DNA from: Paenibacillus lentus
Lineage (GTDB): Bacteria > Bacillota > Bacilli > Paenibacillales > Paenibacillaceae
DNA: 64,000 nt
NCBI RefSeq assembly: GCF_003931855.1
Contig: NZ_CP034248.1
Location: forward strand, 1,116,001-1,180,000
Reading direction: 5' to 3'
This document shows, one piece after another, positions 42,152 through 49,911 of this stretch. Positions within the stretch are counted from its first letter, which is position 1; each line of letters starts with the position of its first letter. Made by a program: the position numbers and the translations under genes. The notes beneath the pieces were generated by a model. It searched no databases, was not told the origin of the DNA, and saw only the letters and a list, made by a program, of their open reading frames with translations.

Positions 42152-43075
42152 ATGTCGAAGAGCGATCATTGGCAATGGAAAAAGAAAACGGATGGGCATA
42201 ATACAGATACAGCGGCTTTATCATTGATGCGTTCTAGGCAAAGGTCAAGTCTGCAAGCCGACTGTGAGAACTGCTTCGGGCTATGCTGCGCTGCGCTTCC
42301 TTATGCGGCTTCGGTTGATTTTGCGATCGATAAGAATGCTGGACAGCCCTGCCCGAATCTACAGCCTGATTTTCGCTGCGGCATTCACCAGAGTCTGAGG
42401 CAGCGGGGCTTTCGGGGCTGCACGGTATATGACTGCTTCGGTGCAGGCCAACAGGTCTCCCAGGTGACTTTTCGGGGCCGGGATTGGCGGCGGCATCCGG
42501 ATACAGCCCAGACGATGTTCGAAGTGTTCCTGGTGATGTGGCAGCTTCATGAGCTCTTATGGTACCTGTCCGAGGTGCTGACTATTCGGCTTGCACGCTC
42601 TATTCATGAGGATATTCGGGCAGCGCTTGGAGAGACGGAACAACTGACCCATCTCGATGCCGAAGCTCTGTTGAAATTGGATGTAGCTGCATATCGAGCT
42701 GAAGTGAACAAGCTGCTCCTGCGAGCTAGTGAGCTTGTGAGGTCAACAGTAATACAATCGTCGAAGGGCACGGCTGCACGGCGGAAGGGATTTGTCCGAG
42801 GTGCCGATCTGATCGGGGCTAAGCTTAAAGACGCTGACCTTCGGGCTGCGAATTTACGAGGAGCGTACCTGATTGCCGCCGACCTGCGGGGCGCAGATTT
42901 GAGAGGAGCGGATCTCATCGGCGCGGACTTGCGGGATGCCGATCTTCGAGGCGCCGATCTTACGGATAGTATTTTCCTCACCCAGGCTCAGATCAATTCT
43001 GCGAAGGGCAATGCCTACACTAAGCTGCCGTCGGCTATCGGCAGGCCAGCGCATTGGTTGTTGCCTTCCGGGTAG
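42152..43075 (+). CDS. Pentapeptide-repeat protein with a Cys-rich N-terminal domain
   Basis: 307 residues from ATG 42152 (GGAGGAG 9 bases upstream; GTG 42149 also possible). The N-terminal part holds many Cys (DCENCFGLCC, QPCPN, FRCGIH, FRGCTVYDCFG), a pattern that could bind zinc or an iron-sulfur cluster. A helical middle part follows. Residues about 212-275 are a pentapeptide repeat run (ADLRGADLRGADLIGADL) that folds as a right-handed beta helix. Such repeats mimic DNA in gyrase-protecting Qnr proteins, but only about a dozen repeats occur here. Function unknown; the combination with a Cys cluster is a recognised but uncharacterised layout in Firmicutes as far as I recall. Confidence 0.85.
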   Translation: MSKSDHWQWKKKTDGHNTDTAALSLMRSRQRSSLQADCENCFGLCCAALPYAASVDFAIDKNAGQPCPNLQPDFRCGIHQSLRQRGFRGCTVYDCFGAGQQVSQVTFRGRDWRRHPDTAQTMFEVFLVMWQLHELLWYLSEVLTIRLARSIHEDIRAALGETEQLTHLDAEALLKLDVAAYRAEVNKLLLRASELVRSTVIQSSKGTAARRKGFVRGADLIGAKLKDADLRAANLRGAYLIAADLRGADLRGADLIGADLRDADLRGADLTDSIFLTQAQINSAKGNAYTKLPSAIGRPAHWLLPSG

Positions 43076-43260
43076 AGGTTATTTTTCCCTAAGAGTCCAT
43101 CTATCATCACTCATTTTTGTTCAGGGATAGTCATACCGCTAGAAATAGGATACAATGATAGAAATATCAACTTACCGTTTGAATGATTCTTACCTTTTGA
43201 AAGTTAAAAGGGAAGCCAAAAATAAAGTGAAATGGATGGATGAAGCAGGAGGGATTGATT

Positions 43261-44322
43261 ATGGAAATAGGCATAAGTACTTTTGTAGAGACGTCGCCGG
43301 ACGTACATACCGGCGAGGTAATGAGTCATGCTCAGCGACTGCGCGAGGTGGTAGAAGAAATTGTACTGGCTGATAAAGTCGGGCTGGACGTCTATGGTGT
43401 GGGCGAGCATCACCGAAAGGACTATGCAGCATCATCTCCGGCCGTCGTGTTGGCTGCGGCCGCGGCTCAGACGAAGCGGATTCGTCTAACGAGCGCGGTG
43501 ACCGTACTTTCTTCTGATGACCCGGTTCGGGTGTTTCAGGATTTCGCCACGCTCGACGGAATTTCGAACGGGCGGGCGGAAATTATGGCAGGGCGGGGTT
43601 CTTTTATCGAGTCTTTCCCGCTCTTCGGTTACGATTTGCAGGACTACGACGAGTTGTTCGAGGAGAAGCTGGATTTGCTGCTCAAAATATGCGAGTCTGA
43701 GAAGGTCACCTGGAGCGGAAATCATCGTCCGGCAATTCATAACCTGGGCGTCTATCCCCGTCCGGTTCAGAATCCGTTGCCCGTATGGATCGGCAGCGGA
43801 GGTAACCAGGAATCGGTGATTCGTGCCGGGCTGCTTGGACTGCCGCTCGTGCTGGCGATTATCGGCGGACGCCCCATTCAGTTCGCCCCGCTCGTGCAGC
43901 TGTATAAGCGGGCAGCGATCCAGGCCGGACATGACGTATCCAAGCTACCGATTGCTTCTCACTCCCATGGCTTTGTCGGGGAGGATACGGAGACAGCGGC
44001 TGATAAGTTCTTTCCCTCTACACAGGCGAGCATGAATGTGATTGGCCGTGAGCGGGGGTGGGGCCATTACGACCGTTCCAGCTTCGATGCCGCACGGAGT
44101 CCAGAGGGGGCGCTGTTCGTTGGCGATCCTGAGACGGTGGCTCAGAAGATTATTAACTTGCGCAAGCATGTAGGGATTACCCGTTTCTTTCTGCACGTAC
44201 CACTTGGTACGATGCCGCATGAGGATGTAATGAGAGCTATCGAGCTGCTGGGCACCGAGGTGGCGCCGCGGGTGCGCGAGGAGGTTGCTCGCTGGGAAGC
44301 GGAGAACGAGGGGAACATTTAA
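43261..44322 (+). CDS. Luciferase-like flavin-dependent monooxygenase (LLM class)
   Basis: 353 residues from ATG 43261, with AGGAGGG 6 bases upstream. The TIM-barrel shows EIGISTFVETSPD, GVGEHHRKDYAASSP, and RIRLTSAVTVLSSDDPVRVFQ in pieces such as LTSAVTVLSSDDP, then NGRAEIMAGRGSF and VWIGSGGNQESV: the standard FMN-binding order of the LLM family. Such enzymes oxidise aldehydes, alkanes, alkyl sulfonates or similar with reduced flavin from a partner reductase. No reductase gene is adjacent. Specificity is unknown. Confidence 0.9.
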   Translation: MEIGISTFVETSPDVHTGEVMSHAQRLREVVEEIVLADKVGLDVYGVGEHHRKDYAASSPAVVLAAAAAQTKRIRLTSAVTVLSSDDPVRVFQDFATLDGISNGRAEIMAGRGSFIESFPLFGYDLQDYDELFEEKLDLLLKICESEKVTWSGNHRPAIHNLGVYPRPVQNPLPVWIGSGGNQESVIRAGLLGLPLVLAIIGGRPIQFAPLVQLYKRAAIQAGHDVSKLPIASHSHGFVGEDTETAADKFFPSTQASMNVIGRERGWGHYDRSSFDAARSPEGALFVGDPETVAQKIINLRKHVGITRFFLHVPLGTMPHEDVMRAIELLGTEVAPRVREEVARWEAENEGNI

Positions 44323-44347
44323 TTAAGCTAGAGTGCGAACATGTCCA

Positions 44348-44377
44348 TTGACAAAACCCTAGTAAAACAGTTATAGT
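44348..44377 (+). promoter_or_regulatory. Promoter of the riboswitch-terC transcript
   Basis: TTGACA at 44348-44353, 17-18 base spacer, TTATAGT at 44371-44377; the riboswitch starts about 20 bases downstream. Confidence 0.6.
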
Positions 44378-44394
44378 TGAAAAAACTTGATGTT

Positions 44395-44525
44395 CTTCCT
44401 AAAGGGGAGTAGCTGATACAACAAAGTCGTCAATTCGAAGATCAAATGTCTTCCGGCTTTGTTGGCAACGAATTCGTTGTTAGCAAGACCTTTACCTATG
44501 TTTGATATGGGTAAAGGTCTTTTTT
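44395..44525 (+). promoter_or_regulatory. yybP-ykoY manganese riboswitch with terminator
   Basis: The conserved hallmarks are present: CTAAAGGGGAGTAGCTG (44399-44415) at the 5' side, a central helix, and GTTAGCAAGACCTTTACC (44479-44496) at the 3' side, which pairs with AAAGG to close P1. The terminator AGACCTTTACC (44486-44496)/GGTAAAGGTCT (44510-44520) plus T6 uses the same CCTTTACC bases, so P1 and terminator exclude each other. Manganese binding would stabilise P1 and allow read-through into terC. B. subtilis ykoY, also a TerC-type gene, carries the same element. Confidence 0.9.
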
Positions 44526-44678
44526 AATTGACCTTTGCCGGTTGCAAGGGTTAATTTTCTTGAGACGGGCCAAGCTAAAGGGGGATTTGTGATCGGTTGA
44601 AATTTCTTTGGATGATTTTTGAGGTAAGAGGCCAACAATAAAGAAGACGAAGAACGAATTCGGAAGAGGAGATGGAGA

Positions 44679-45449
44679 ATGGATATTTCAATTTTACTGG
44701 AATATGGTTGGGTCTTATTATTATTAGTCGCTCTAGAGGGTTTGCTGGCCGCGGATAATGCGCTGGTGCTGGCGATCATGGTCAAGCATCTGCCGGATGC
44801 GGAGAGAAAGAAGGCTTTGTTCTATGGGCTTGCAGGTGCTTTTGTGTTCCGGCTGGCCTCGTTGTTCATTATTTCTTTTCTGGTGGACGTATGGCAGATT
44901 CAAGCGATCGGTGCACTGTATTTATTATTTATTTCAATCAATCACATCATCAAAAAAGTGTTCATTAAGAAAACAGATACTAAGGTAGAGAAGGAAAGGA
45001 AGAAATCCGGCTTCTGGATGACGGTTCTTAAAGTCGAAGTGGCGGATATTGCGTTCGCTGTTGACTCGATTTTAGCGGCTGTCGCGATGGCCATGACGCT
45101 TCCAGATACGCCGCTTCCGGCAATCGGAGGTATGGACGGCGCCAAGTTTATCGTCGTGTTTGCCGGGGGGCTAATTGGAGTGATCATCATGCGGTTTGCG
45201 GCCAATATGTTCGTCAAATTGCTTAATTCCAGACCAGGCCTTGAAATTGCCGCCTTTGCGATTGTTGGCTGGGTCGGCGTTAAGCTTGCCGTTTTGACAC
45301 TGGGCCATGAGGACGTAGGTATCATATCTCACGAGTTTGCCCATTCAACGGCGTGGAAGTTGACTTTCTATATTGTGCTTGTTGTGATTGGGGCTGCGGG
45401 CTGGTTCCTCTCCAAAGAGAAGAAGCCGTCATCCGTAGTTGGGCACTAA
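44679..45449 (+). CDS. TerC-family membrane protein (manganese exporter type)
   Basis: 256 residues with seven to eight membrane segments. EGLLAADNALVLAIMVKHL (residues 20-38) and VEVADIAFAVDSILAAVAMA are the conserved acidic metal-site segments of TerC/YkoY proteins, and GFWMTVLKVE precedes the second. TerC proteins export manganese, and recent work ties them to metallation of exported enzymes. The gene stands behind a manganese-sensing riboswitch with a 154-base spacer, so expression should rise with manganese. GAAGAGGAGATGG precedes the ATG. A terminator follows. Confidence 0.92.
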   Translation: MDISILLEYGWVLLLLVALEGLLAADNALVLAIMVKHLPDAERKKALFYGLAGAFVFRLASLFIISFLVDVWQIQAIGALYLLFISINHIIKKVFIKKTDTKVEKERKKSGFWMTVLKVEVADIAFAVDSILAAVAMAMTLPDTPLPAIGGMDGAKFIVVFAGGLIGVIIMRFAANMFVKLLNSRPGLEIAAFAIVGWVGVKLAVLTLGHEDVGIISHEFAHSTAWKLTFYIVLVVIGAAGWFLSKEKKPSSVVGH

Positions 45450-45495
45450 CATAAAGGGCGGCTATTGCCCTTCAGAATTAGCGGGTTGCATCTAT

Positions 45496-45534
45496 ATGCT
45501 GCTGACATGAATTTTAGGTCGGCAGCATTTTTTT
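45496..45534 (+). terminator. Terminator after terC
   Basis: ATGCTGCTGAC (45496-45506) pairs with GTCGGCAGCAT (45518-45528, one G-U), then T7. Confidence 0.85.
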
Positions 45535-45559
45535 GCTAACAGCATCTGGCTCTAATTGT

Positions 45560-45604
45560 ATTTTTACCGTAAAAATGTAACTTTCAGTGAAGGGATAACG
45601 TTTA
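45560..45604 (+). promoter_or_regulatory. Palindrome and possible ECF-type promoter before the lipoprotein gene
   Basis: ATTTTTAC-C-GTAAAAAT is a perfect 17-base palindrome (45560-45576). It abuts TGTAAC (45576-45581), 17 bases, CGTTTA (45599-45604), similar to ECF sigma promoters (TGAAAC/CGTC). Both readings are tentative. Confidence 0.35.
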
Positions 45605-45635
45605 TGGATGGAGAGACGATGAAAGGAGAGAGAAT

Positions 45636-46385
45636 ATGTACACATGCAAATGGTGCAGGTTCAGTTGGGTATTGCTTGGAGCCATTCTGTTGCTGATGCT
45701 GGCTGCTTGTAATGGAAAGGCTGGGGAACAAAATGAGGGAGCGGTGCAGAATCCAACTCAAGAAACGCAAGAACCGGCACAACAACCAGCACAGCAACCG
45801 GGGGAACAGTTGCAAGAGCAGCCTGAAGAAGAGGAACCCTCCACACAGCATTCAAACAACGAGGATGTAACGGAGGGACAGCCGCCGACAGCCCTAGAAG
45901 CAGCTGCCACAGTGATGAGAGCTCTTAAGGCTGGCAATATGGACACATTAGCCAATTGGGTGGATTCGGAAGGGGTTCGCTTCTCGCCGTATGCCTCTGT
46001 GAACATGGAGGAAGACCTCGTATTTACAAGTGATGAAGTAAGAGGCTTGATGGAGGATACAAAAAAGCATGTGTGGAGGACAATGTCTGCTACAGGGGAT
46101 AAGATTGAATTGACATATGCCGAGTACCATAAACGGTTCGTCTATGATGCCGATTTTATCAAGAATGCCAAGATCGCTGAGAACAAAGGGATAGCCTTAG
46201 GCGGAGAGATTAGCAATTTAAGCGAGGTCTATCCTCCGGACAGCTACGATTTCGTCGAATATCATATCGAAGGTAGCGATCCGAACGCTGAGGTGGGCGA
46301 TTGGCGCAGCCTGCGTCTCGTCTTTAAAAAGATTGGGGATGACCGTTCGCTTGTTGGGATTATTCATGATCAATGGACGCCCTAA
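45636..46385 (+). CDS. Lipoprotein with Gln/Glu/Pro-rich linker
   Basis: 249 residues. The signal region ends in the lipobox LAAC with Cys25, so the protein is anchored to the outer face of the membrane. Residues 30-80 are a flexible linker of Gln, Glu and Pro (QEPAQQPAQQPGEQLQEQ). The remaining 170 residues form a compact domain (ALEAAATVMRALKAGNMDTLANWV, then VDSEGVRFSPY) that resembles small secreted NTF2-like domains in Bacillales; the resemblance is weak. AAAGGAGAG stands before the ATG. It is monocistronic. The likely ECF promoter would fit an envelope-stress role. Confidence 0.75.
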   Translation: MYTCKWCRFSWVLLGAILLLMLAACNGKAGEQNEGAVQNPTQETQEPAQQPAQQPGEQLQEQPEEEEPSTQHSNNEDVTEGQPPTALEAAATVMRALKAGNMDTLANWVDSEGVRFSPYASVNMEEDLVFTSDEVRGLMEDTKKHVWRTMSATGDKIELTYAEYHKRFVYDADFIKNAKIAENKGIALGGEISNLSEVYPPDSYDFVEYHIEGSDPNAEVGDWRSLRLVFKKIGDDRSLVGIIHDQWTP

Positions 46386-46422
46386 TCGCCACAATTATAG
46401 AAGCTAAGCAGGCCGCAGCACC

Positions 46423-46881
46423 TCACAGGTGACTGGGGCCTTTGTTCAGCTTCAATAAAAAGAACCTGCGATGCAGCAGATCAAGCGCTCTCTCGATCTC
46501 TTGCAATTCCTCCTCCGAGAGGTGAGCAATTCGCTCGGCAAAGCGGGATTCCACACGCGCGAAAGCCTCGCTCATCATCATCTCCCCTTGCTTGGACAAC
46601 CGGATATATTGCTTGCGTCGATCTGTTTCATCTGTCACTTTATCGCATAATTGCTTCTCGCTCAGCTTTCGCAGCTCCCGGCTCGTATTCGGCATGGAGA
46701 TATGCATACAATCGCTGATTTCACTCAGAGTAACGGGTTGGTTGATGGTAATGTACTCCAGTATTTTATATTGAAGGGGTGTAATATCTTCGGATCTAAC
46801 ATCTCTAGTCATATGATCGGATATTTCATGAACGGCTGCGGTAAAGGCCACAAATTGTTGGAACAATGCATGTTTGTCCAT
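46423..46881 (-). CDS. MarR-family transcriptional regulator
   Basis: 152 residues with the winged helix-turn-helix at about 35-100: TPLQYKILEYITINQPVTLS, then ISDCMHISMPNTSRELRKLSEKQLCDKVTDETDRRKQYI in shorter pieces such as MPNTSRELRKL and DETDRRKQYI (the wing). Cys at positions 58 and 79 could make it redox-sensitive. It is divergent from a flavodoxin-fold NAD(P)H oxidoreductase gene, and the shared gap holds repeated ATTATCA boxes and a 17-base palindrome. This is the usual layout for MarR control of a quinone or flavin reductase. Confidence 0.85.
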   Translation of the reverse strand: MDKHALFQQFVAFTAAVHEISDHMTRDVRSEDITPLQYKILEYITINQPVTLSEISDCMHISMPNTSRELRKLSEKQLCDKVTDETDRRKQYIRLSKQGEMMMSEAFARVESRFAERIAHLSEEELQEIERALDLLHRRFFLLKLNKGPSHL

Positions 46882-46911
46882 AGAATCACCTCTACCATCA
46901 CGATAACAAAC

Positions 46912-46963
46912 TGATTATCATAAAACAATTATCATATAATAATTATCAATTGACAATCAATTG
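46912..46963. promoter_or_regulatory. Operator region between the MarR and oxidoreductase genes
   Basis: ATTATCA occurs three times with exact 14-base spacing (46914, 46928, 46942), followed by the perfect palindrome CAATTGA-CAA-TCAATTG (46947-46963). The MarR gene promoter (minus strand TTGTCA at 46956-46951, 17 bases, GATAAT at 46933-46928) is embedded in it. Confidence 0.6.
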
Positions 46964-47014
46964 GGCTGTATGCTACTCTCTGCTTATCAAATGATAAGTA
47001 AAGGGGAGTTAGCC

Positions 47015-47596
47015 ATGAATATACTAATCATATATACGCATCCGAATCATCAAAGCTTGAATTATGCTTTTTTGCAGGAAGTCATTCGGGGCAGCCGGGA
47101 GAACACGGCGATTAAGGAGGTCAAGGTACTTGATTTATACGAGGAAGGCTTCAATCCGGTTCTAGTGTTCAATGAACACAAGCGCAGAAGAGATATGCAT
47201 GCCGATCCGGCGCTTGCCATTTATCGGGACCAGCTCACCTGGGCGGACAAGATTGTATTCATTTATCCAATTTGGTGGGGGCGTCCTCCAGCCATGCTGC
47301 TCGGGTACATTGACCAGATGTTTGCTTCAGGGTTTGCGTACAGGGATAACGGCGGAATCTTTCCAGAGGGATTGCTCAGAGGGAAATCCGTGGTTTGCAT
47401 CTCGACCATGAAGGGGCCGACCCATTATCCGCTGTTTTGGCTTAATAATGCTCACAAATCACTGATGCGCAAAGCGTTGTGTAACTATGTTGGCATCAAG
47501 AAGGTGAAGTTCTTCGAATTCGGTAATATGGAGAGCCCCAGAGGGAAGCAGAAGGAGAAGCTGGAGAGGGTGTACCGGTATTTTAGGCAGGTCTAG
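47015..47596 (+). CDS. Flavodoxin-fold NAD(P)H-dependent oxidoreductase (KefF/MdaB type)
   Basis: 193 residues from ATG 47015, preceded by AAGGGGAG; the frame extends upstream only into the operator. ILIIYTHPNHQSLNYAF binds the FMN phosphate, and IVFIYPIWWGRPPAMLLGYIDQMFASGFAY is the hallmark of the NQO1/KefF family, visible as YPIWWGRPPAMLLGY. Such enzymes reduce quinones by two electrons and protect against electrophiles. The divergent MarR regulator probably represses it until it senses a quinone or similar compound. Confidence 0.9.
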   Translation: MNILIIYTHPNHQSLNYAFLQEVIRGSRENTAIKEVKVLDLYEEGFNPVLVFNEHKRRRDMHADPALAIYRDQLTWADKIVFIYPIWWGRPPAMLLGYIDQMFASGFAYRDNGGIFPEGLLRGKSVVCISTMKGPTHYPLFWLNNAHKSLMRKALCNYVGIKKVKFFEFGNMESPRGKQKEKLERVYRYFRQV

Positions 47597-47671
47597 TGGT
47601 TATGCTGCTGCTTGAAAGAGCGGTGAATAAGGCAGATTCTGGTACGCTCATTACTATCATAATGTATAGAG

Positions 47672-48010
47672 CTATTCTTTATGTAACTCCATAGCAGAAA
47701 TAATATCCTTGGTTATTTTCGTAATCAAGGCTATTTCTTCTGCGCTTCTATTGCTAATTAGATTTATATGCTCATGGAGCAAAAATTGTTTATCGGAAAT
47801 GTCTTCGTGGCGAAATAACTCCCAAGCGGGTACATCTAAGGCAGTCACAATTTTTTCAAGTGTCTCTAGGGAGATATTTCGATCGCCTCGTTCTACACCG
47901 CCAATATAGCTATAGTGTAGAGTTGCGGCTTCAGCTAACTGCTCTTGAGTCCAATTTTTTGATTTTCTTATTTTACGAATTCTGCTACCAACACCCTTAA
48001 GTAGGTTCAT
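47672..48010 (-). CDS. Small XRE-family (SinR/Xre-like) regulator
   Basis: 112 residues from ATG 48010 (GAGGTGG about 6 bases upstream; GTG 48019 overlaps that site). Residues about 8-62 are a Cro/C1-type helix-turn-helix (RIRKIRKSKNWTQEQLAEAA, then YSYIGGVERGDRNISLETLEKIV). The C-terminal 45 residues are helical and could dimerise. It is divergent from the quorum-sensing receptor gene at 48255, with 244 bases between, so the two may be cross-regulated. Confidence 0.85.
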   Translation of the reverse strand: MNLLKGVGSRIRKIRKSKNWTQEQLAEAATLHYSYIGGVERGDRNISLETLEKIVTALDVPAWELFRHEDISDKQFLLHEHINLISNRSAEEIALITKITKDIISAMELHKE

Positions 48011-48113
48011 GAATACCACCTCATCTCTAAGGTTAGGTAAGGAGGGTAGGGATTTACAGATAACCAGAATAGAAAATTAAATAATAAAAAAGCACTTAAA
48101 AGTACAATTTATA

Positions 48114-48142
48114 TTGACCAGCATCACTATAAAATATACAAT
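48114..48142 (+). promoter_or_regulatory. Promoter of the receptor/peptide operon
   Basis: TTGACC (48114-48119), 17-base spacer, TACAAT (48137-48142). The start codon lies about 112 bases downstream. Confidence 0.6.
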
Positions 48143-48254
48143 TAGGATAAATTGGATAAAAAAGGGGAGGGTGCGGGGATATACAATTTTATTTATCGTT
48201 CTACGTCGGTTTTATCATAACAAGTAACAACAATCTCGAAAGGAGGTTTGACCC

Positions 48255-49664
48255 ATGCAACCAACAACCACGATCCGGCAGCGATTAGAGGATTACATTA
48301 AAGAGAAGGGGCTATCGCTTCATCAATTTTCGGACATCTCCGGGGTTAATGCGGGAACGCTAAGCGGCTTGATTAACCACCGTAGACGGATGTCGATACT
48401 ACAATTGGACCGCATTAGCATGGGCATGGGGTTGGCCGAGGGCAGTTTATATGAGTTATACATCGAGGAATGCTTGGCAGAGTCTTCGCCAGATTGGCGC
48501 AGGCTGAAATCGCTGCTTCAGCGTTGCGCTGAGCTGGACAAGCTGGATTGTATTCAGCGAATCATTCTTGTGACCATGGATAATTTAGCGTATGCTCCCC
48601 ATGTCTTTGACCTGGCAGAGCAGTGGTACCGAGCGGGAAGAATAGAAGCAGCCGCAGTGTTATACCGATGTGTGGCGGAAGGAGAGAAGTATCAGCATTC
48701 GGAGCGATTAGCTCTTTGTCAGTATCGCTTATTTACGATTCATCTTGGGTCCGATCGGGAAGTCAACCTATCTCTGGCTGCTTCTTTCGAACCTTATGTA
48801 GAACGCTTGGGAGAAGCGGAGCAATTGGAAGCGCTCAAGGATTTGGCAGATACCTATGCCGCTAATCAGCGCTGGACTAGGGTTGAACAACTGGCCCAGG
48901 AAATGGAGAGTAAGGCCGCCATTCAATACAGACTTAGTCTTAGCACGAAAGAGGGGAATGGTAACCCTGAATCGTCTCAAGAGAAGACGGGCAGGCCAAT
49001 ACTTTTCTATATCCTTTATGGGTATCTTTTGAGAGCTAATGTTTGTGAGGCACGCGGGGATTACGAGCAAGCTCTGGACTACGTATCGTTATATACGGAT
49101 TTAAGCTGGGTGCAAAGCTGCGATGAGACCGAGCGCATCATGATCGAGCAATTTGAGGATTGGGGCCGAGCTAACGCCTGCTTGTATCGGTTGATGTCCG
49201 GGGAGGCGGAAGTTTTACCCGAATATGTGAATTACGTTGCTTCTCATGATGGCGAAAGGGTCTCAGGCTTGCTAAAAATCACGGAGGCAGCTAACCGTTA
49301 TCATTTTCGGGTGGATGATATTTTAGAGCGTTTCGGCCCGCAATTGAAATTTGAAGGACGTGAGCACGCTTTCGGAAATTATGATGCTGGGATCGCAGCA
49401 GGTCAGCACACGCGCTTGCTATCCGAGCTGGCGGCCTATTATTTATCTACGGAGCGGGTTGAGACTGGATTAGGCTACATTATCGACTGTTTGGAAGCTT
49501 GCGCTGCATTTTACAGTGAAGTCGTATTCCTCCAGTGTGTAGGATTGTTTGAGACGTATCGGGGATGGGCAACCCCGGAAAGGAAGAGGCAATACACAAA
49601 TCTAATTAGTGAGGTGCAAAGGAATCATGAAGAGAAGAAGGGCTTTGCTGCGAAGTATGCGTAG
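48255..49664 (+). CDS. AimR-like (Alo-type, RRNPP) peptide receptor and transcriptional regulator
   Basis: 469 residues. Residues 5-62 form a Cro/C1-type helix-turn-helix (IRQRLEDYIKEKGLSLHQFS, then SGVNAGTLSGLINHRRRMS). The rest is all-helical, with paired helices of TPR style (DLAEQWYRAGRIEAAAVLYRCVAEGE and NVCEARGDYEQALDYVSLYT in parts). This HTH-plus-helical-repeat layout at 400-480 residues is that of RRNPP receptors, and the AimR-like Alo group is known to be abundant in Paenibacillus. AAAGGAGG stands 8 bases before the ATG. A 46-codon peptide gene overlaps its last 38 bases. It probably changes DNA binding when the imported peptide binds the repeat domain. Confidence 0.82.
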   Translation: MQPTTTIRQRLEDYIKEKGLSLHQFSDISGVNAGTLSGLINHRRRMSILQLDRISMGMGLAEGSLYELYIEECLAESSPDWRRLKSLLQRCAELDKLDCIQRIILVTMDNLAYAPHVFDLAEQWYRAGRIEAAAVLYRCVAEGEKYQHSERLALCQYRLFTIHLGSDREVNLSLAASFEPYVERLGEAEQLEALKDLADTYAANQRWTRVEQLAQEMESKAAIQYRLSLSTKEGNGNPESSQEKTGRPILFYILYGYLLRANVCEARGDYEQALDYVSLYTDLSWVQSCDETERIMIEQFEDWGRANACLYRLMSGEAEVLPEYVNYVASHDGERVSGLLKITEAANRYHFRVDDILERFGPQLKFEGREHAFGNYDAGIAAGQHTRLLSELAAYYLSTERVETGLGYIIDCLEACAAFYSEVVFLQCVGLFETYRGWATPERKRQYTNLISEVQRNHEEKKGFAAKYA

Positions 49665-49767
49665 TTTTGTTCTGTCCCAAGCTTATTCTGTTGGGGTGGC
49701 TGCTGTAACTGGTGTAGTATTTTACGAAACCTTAATAAAGCCGTTGATTCATGGCTTGGGAGGGTAA
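49627..49767 (+). CDS. Putative AloP-type signalling propeptide overlapping the receptor gene
   Basis: 46 residues, frame +1 relative to the receptor, overlapping it by 38 bases; GAGGTG lies 10 bases and AAAGG 4 bases before the ATG. The N-terminus is strongly basic (MKRRRALLRSMRSF), a hydrophobic segment follows (SVGVAAVTGVVFYETLI), and the protein ends KPLIHGLGG. This suits a short secreted precursor whose C-terminal end is released as a 5-7 residue signal and taken up by Opp. A Gly-Gly end is common in AimP/AloP-type signals as I recall. A terminator follows 12 bases after the stop. It could instead be an unrelated small membrane peptide. Confidence 0.65.
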   Translation: MKRRRALLRSMRSFVLSQAYSVGVAAVTGVVFYETLIKPLIHGLGG

Positions 49768-49779
49768 ATCAATTTAGGC

Positions 49780-49830
49780 AGGAGGGTTTTGGCTACGATT
49801 CTGTATAAGTGGTTAAAATCCTCTTGTTTT
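49780..49830 (+). terminator. Terminator of the receptor/peptide operon
   Basis: AGGAGGGTTTT (49780-49790) pairs with AAAATCCTCTT (49815-49825), two G-U pairs, followed by GTTTT and more T. Confidence 0.65.
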
Positions 49831-49911
49831 AAATTTTTTAATTACATAATTTCATCCCTAATAGCGAAGTCTATGGCATAGCACAAATTTTGAAGCAGGG
49901 GGATGTTTGCC

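Noticed and set aside
42604..42981. Long minus-strand frame opposite the pentapeptide repeats
   Set aside because: It mirrors the repeat codons of the real gene (Arg/Ser/Ala-rich), lacks a ribosome site, and has no family resemblance.
43155..43373. 72-codon frame before the luciferase-like monooxygenase
   Set aside because: It overlaps the start of that gene in another frame and has no ribosome site.
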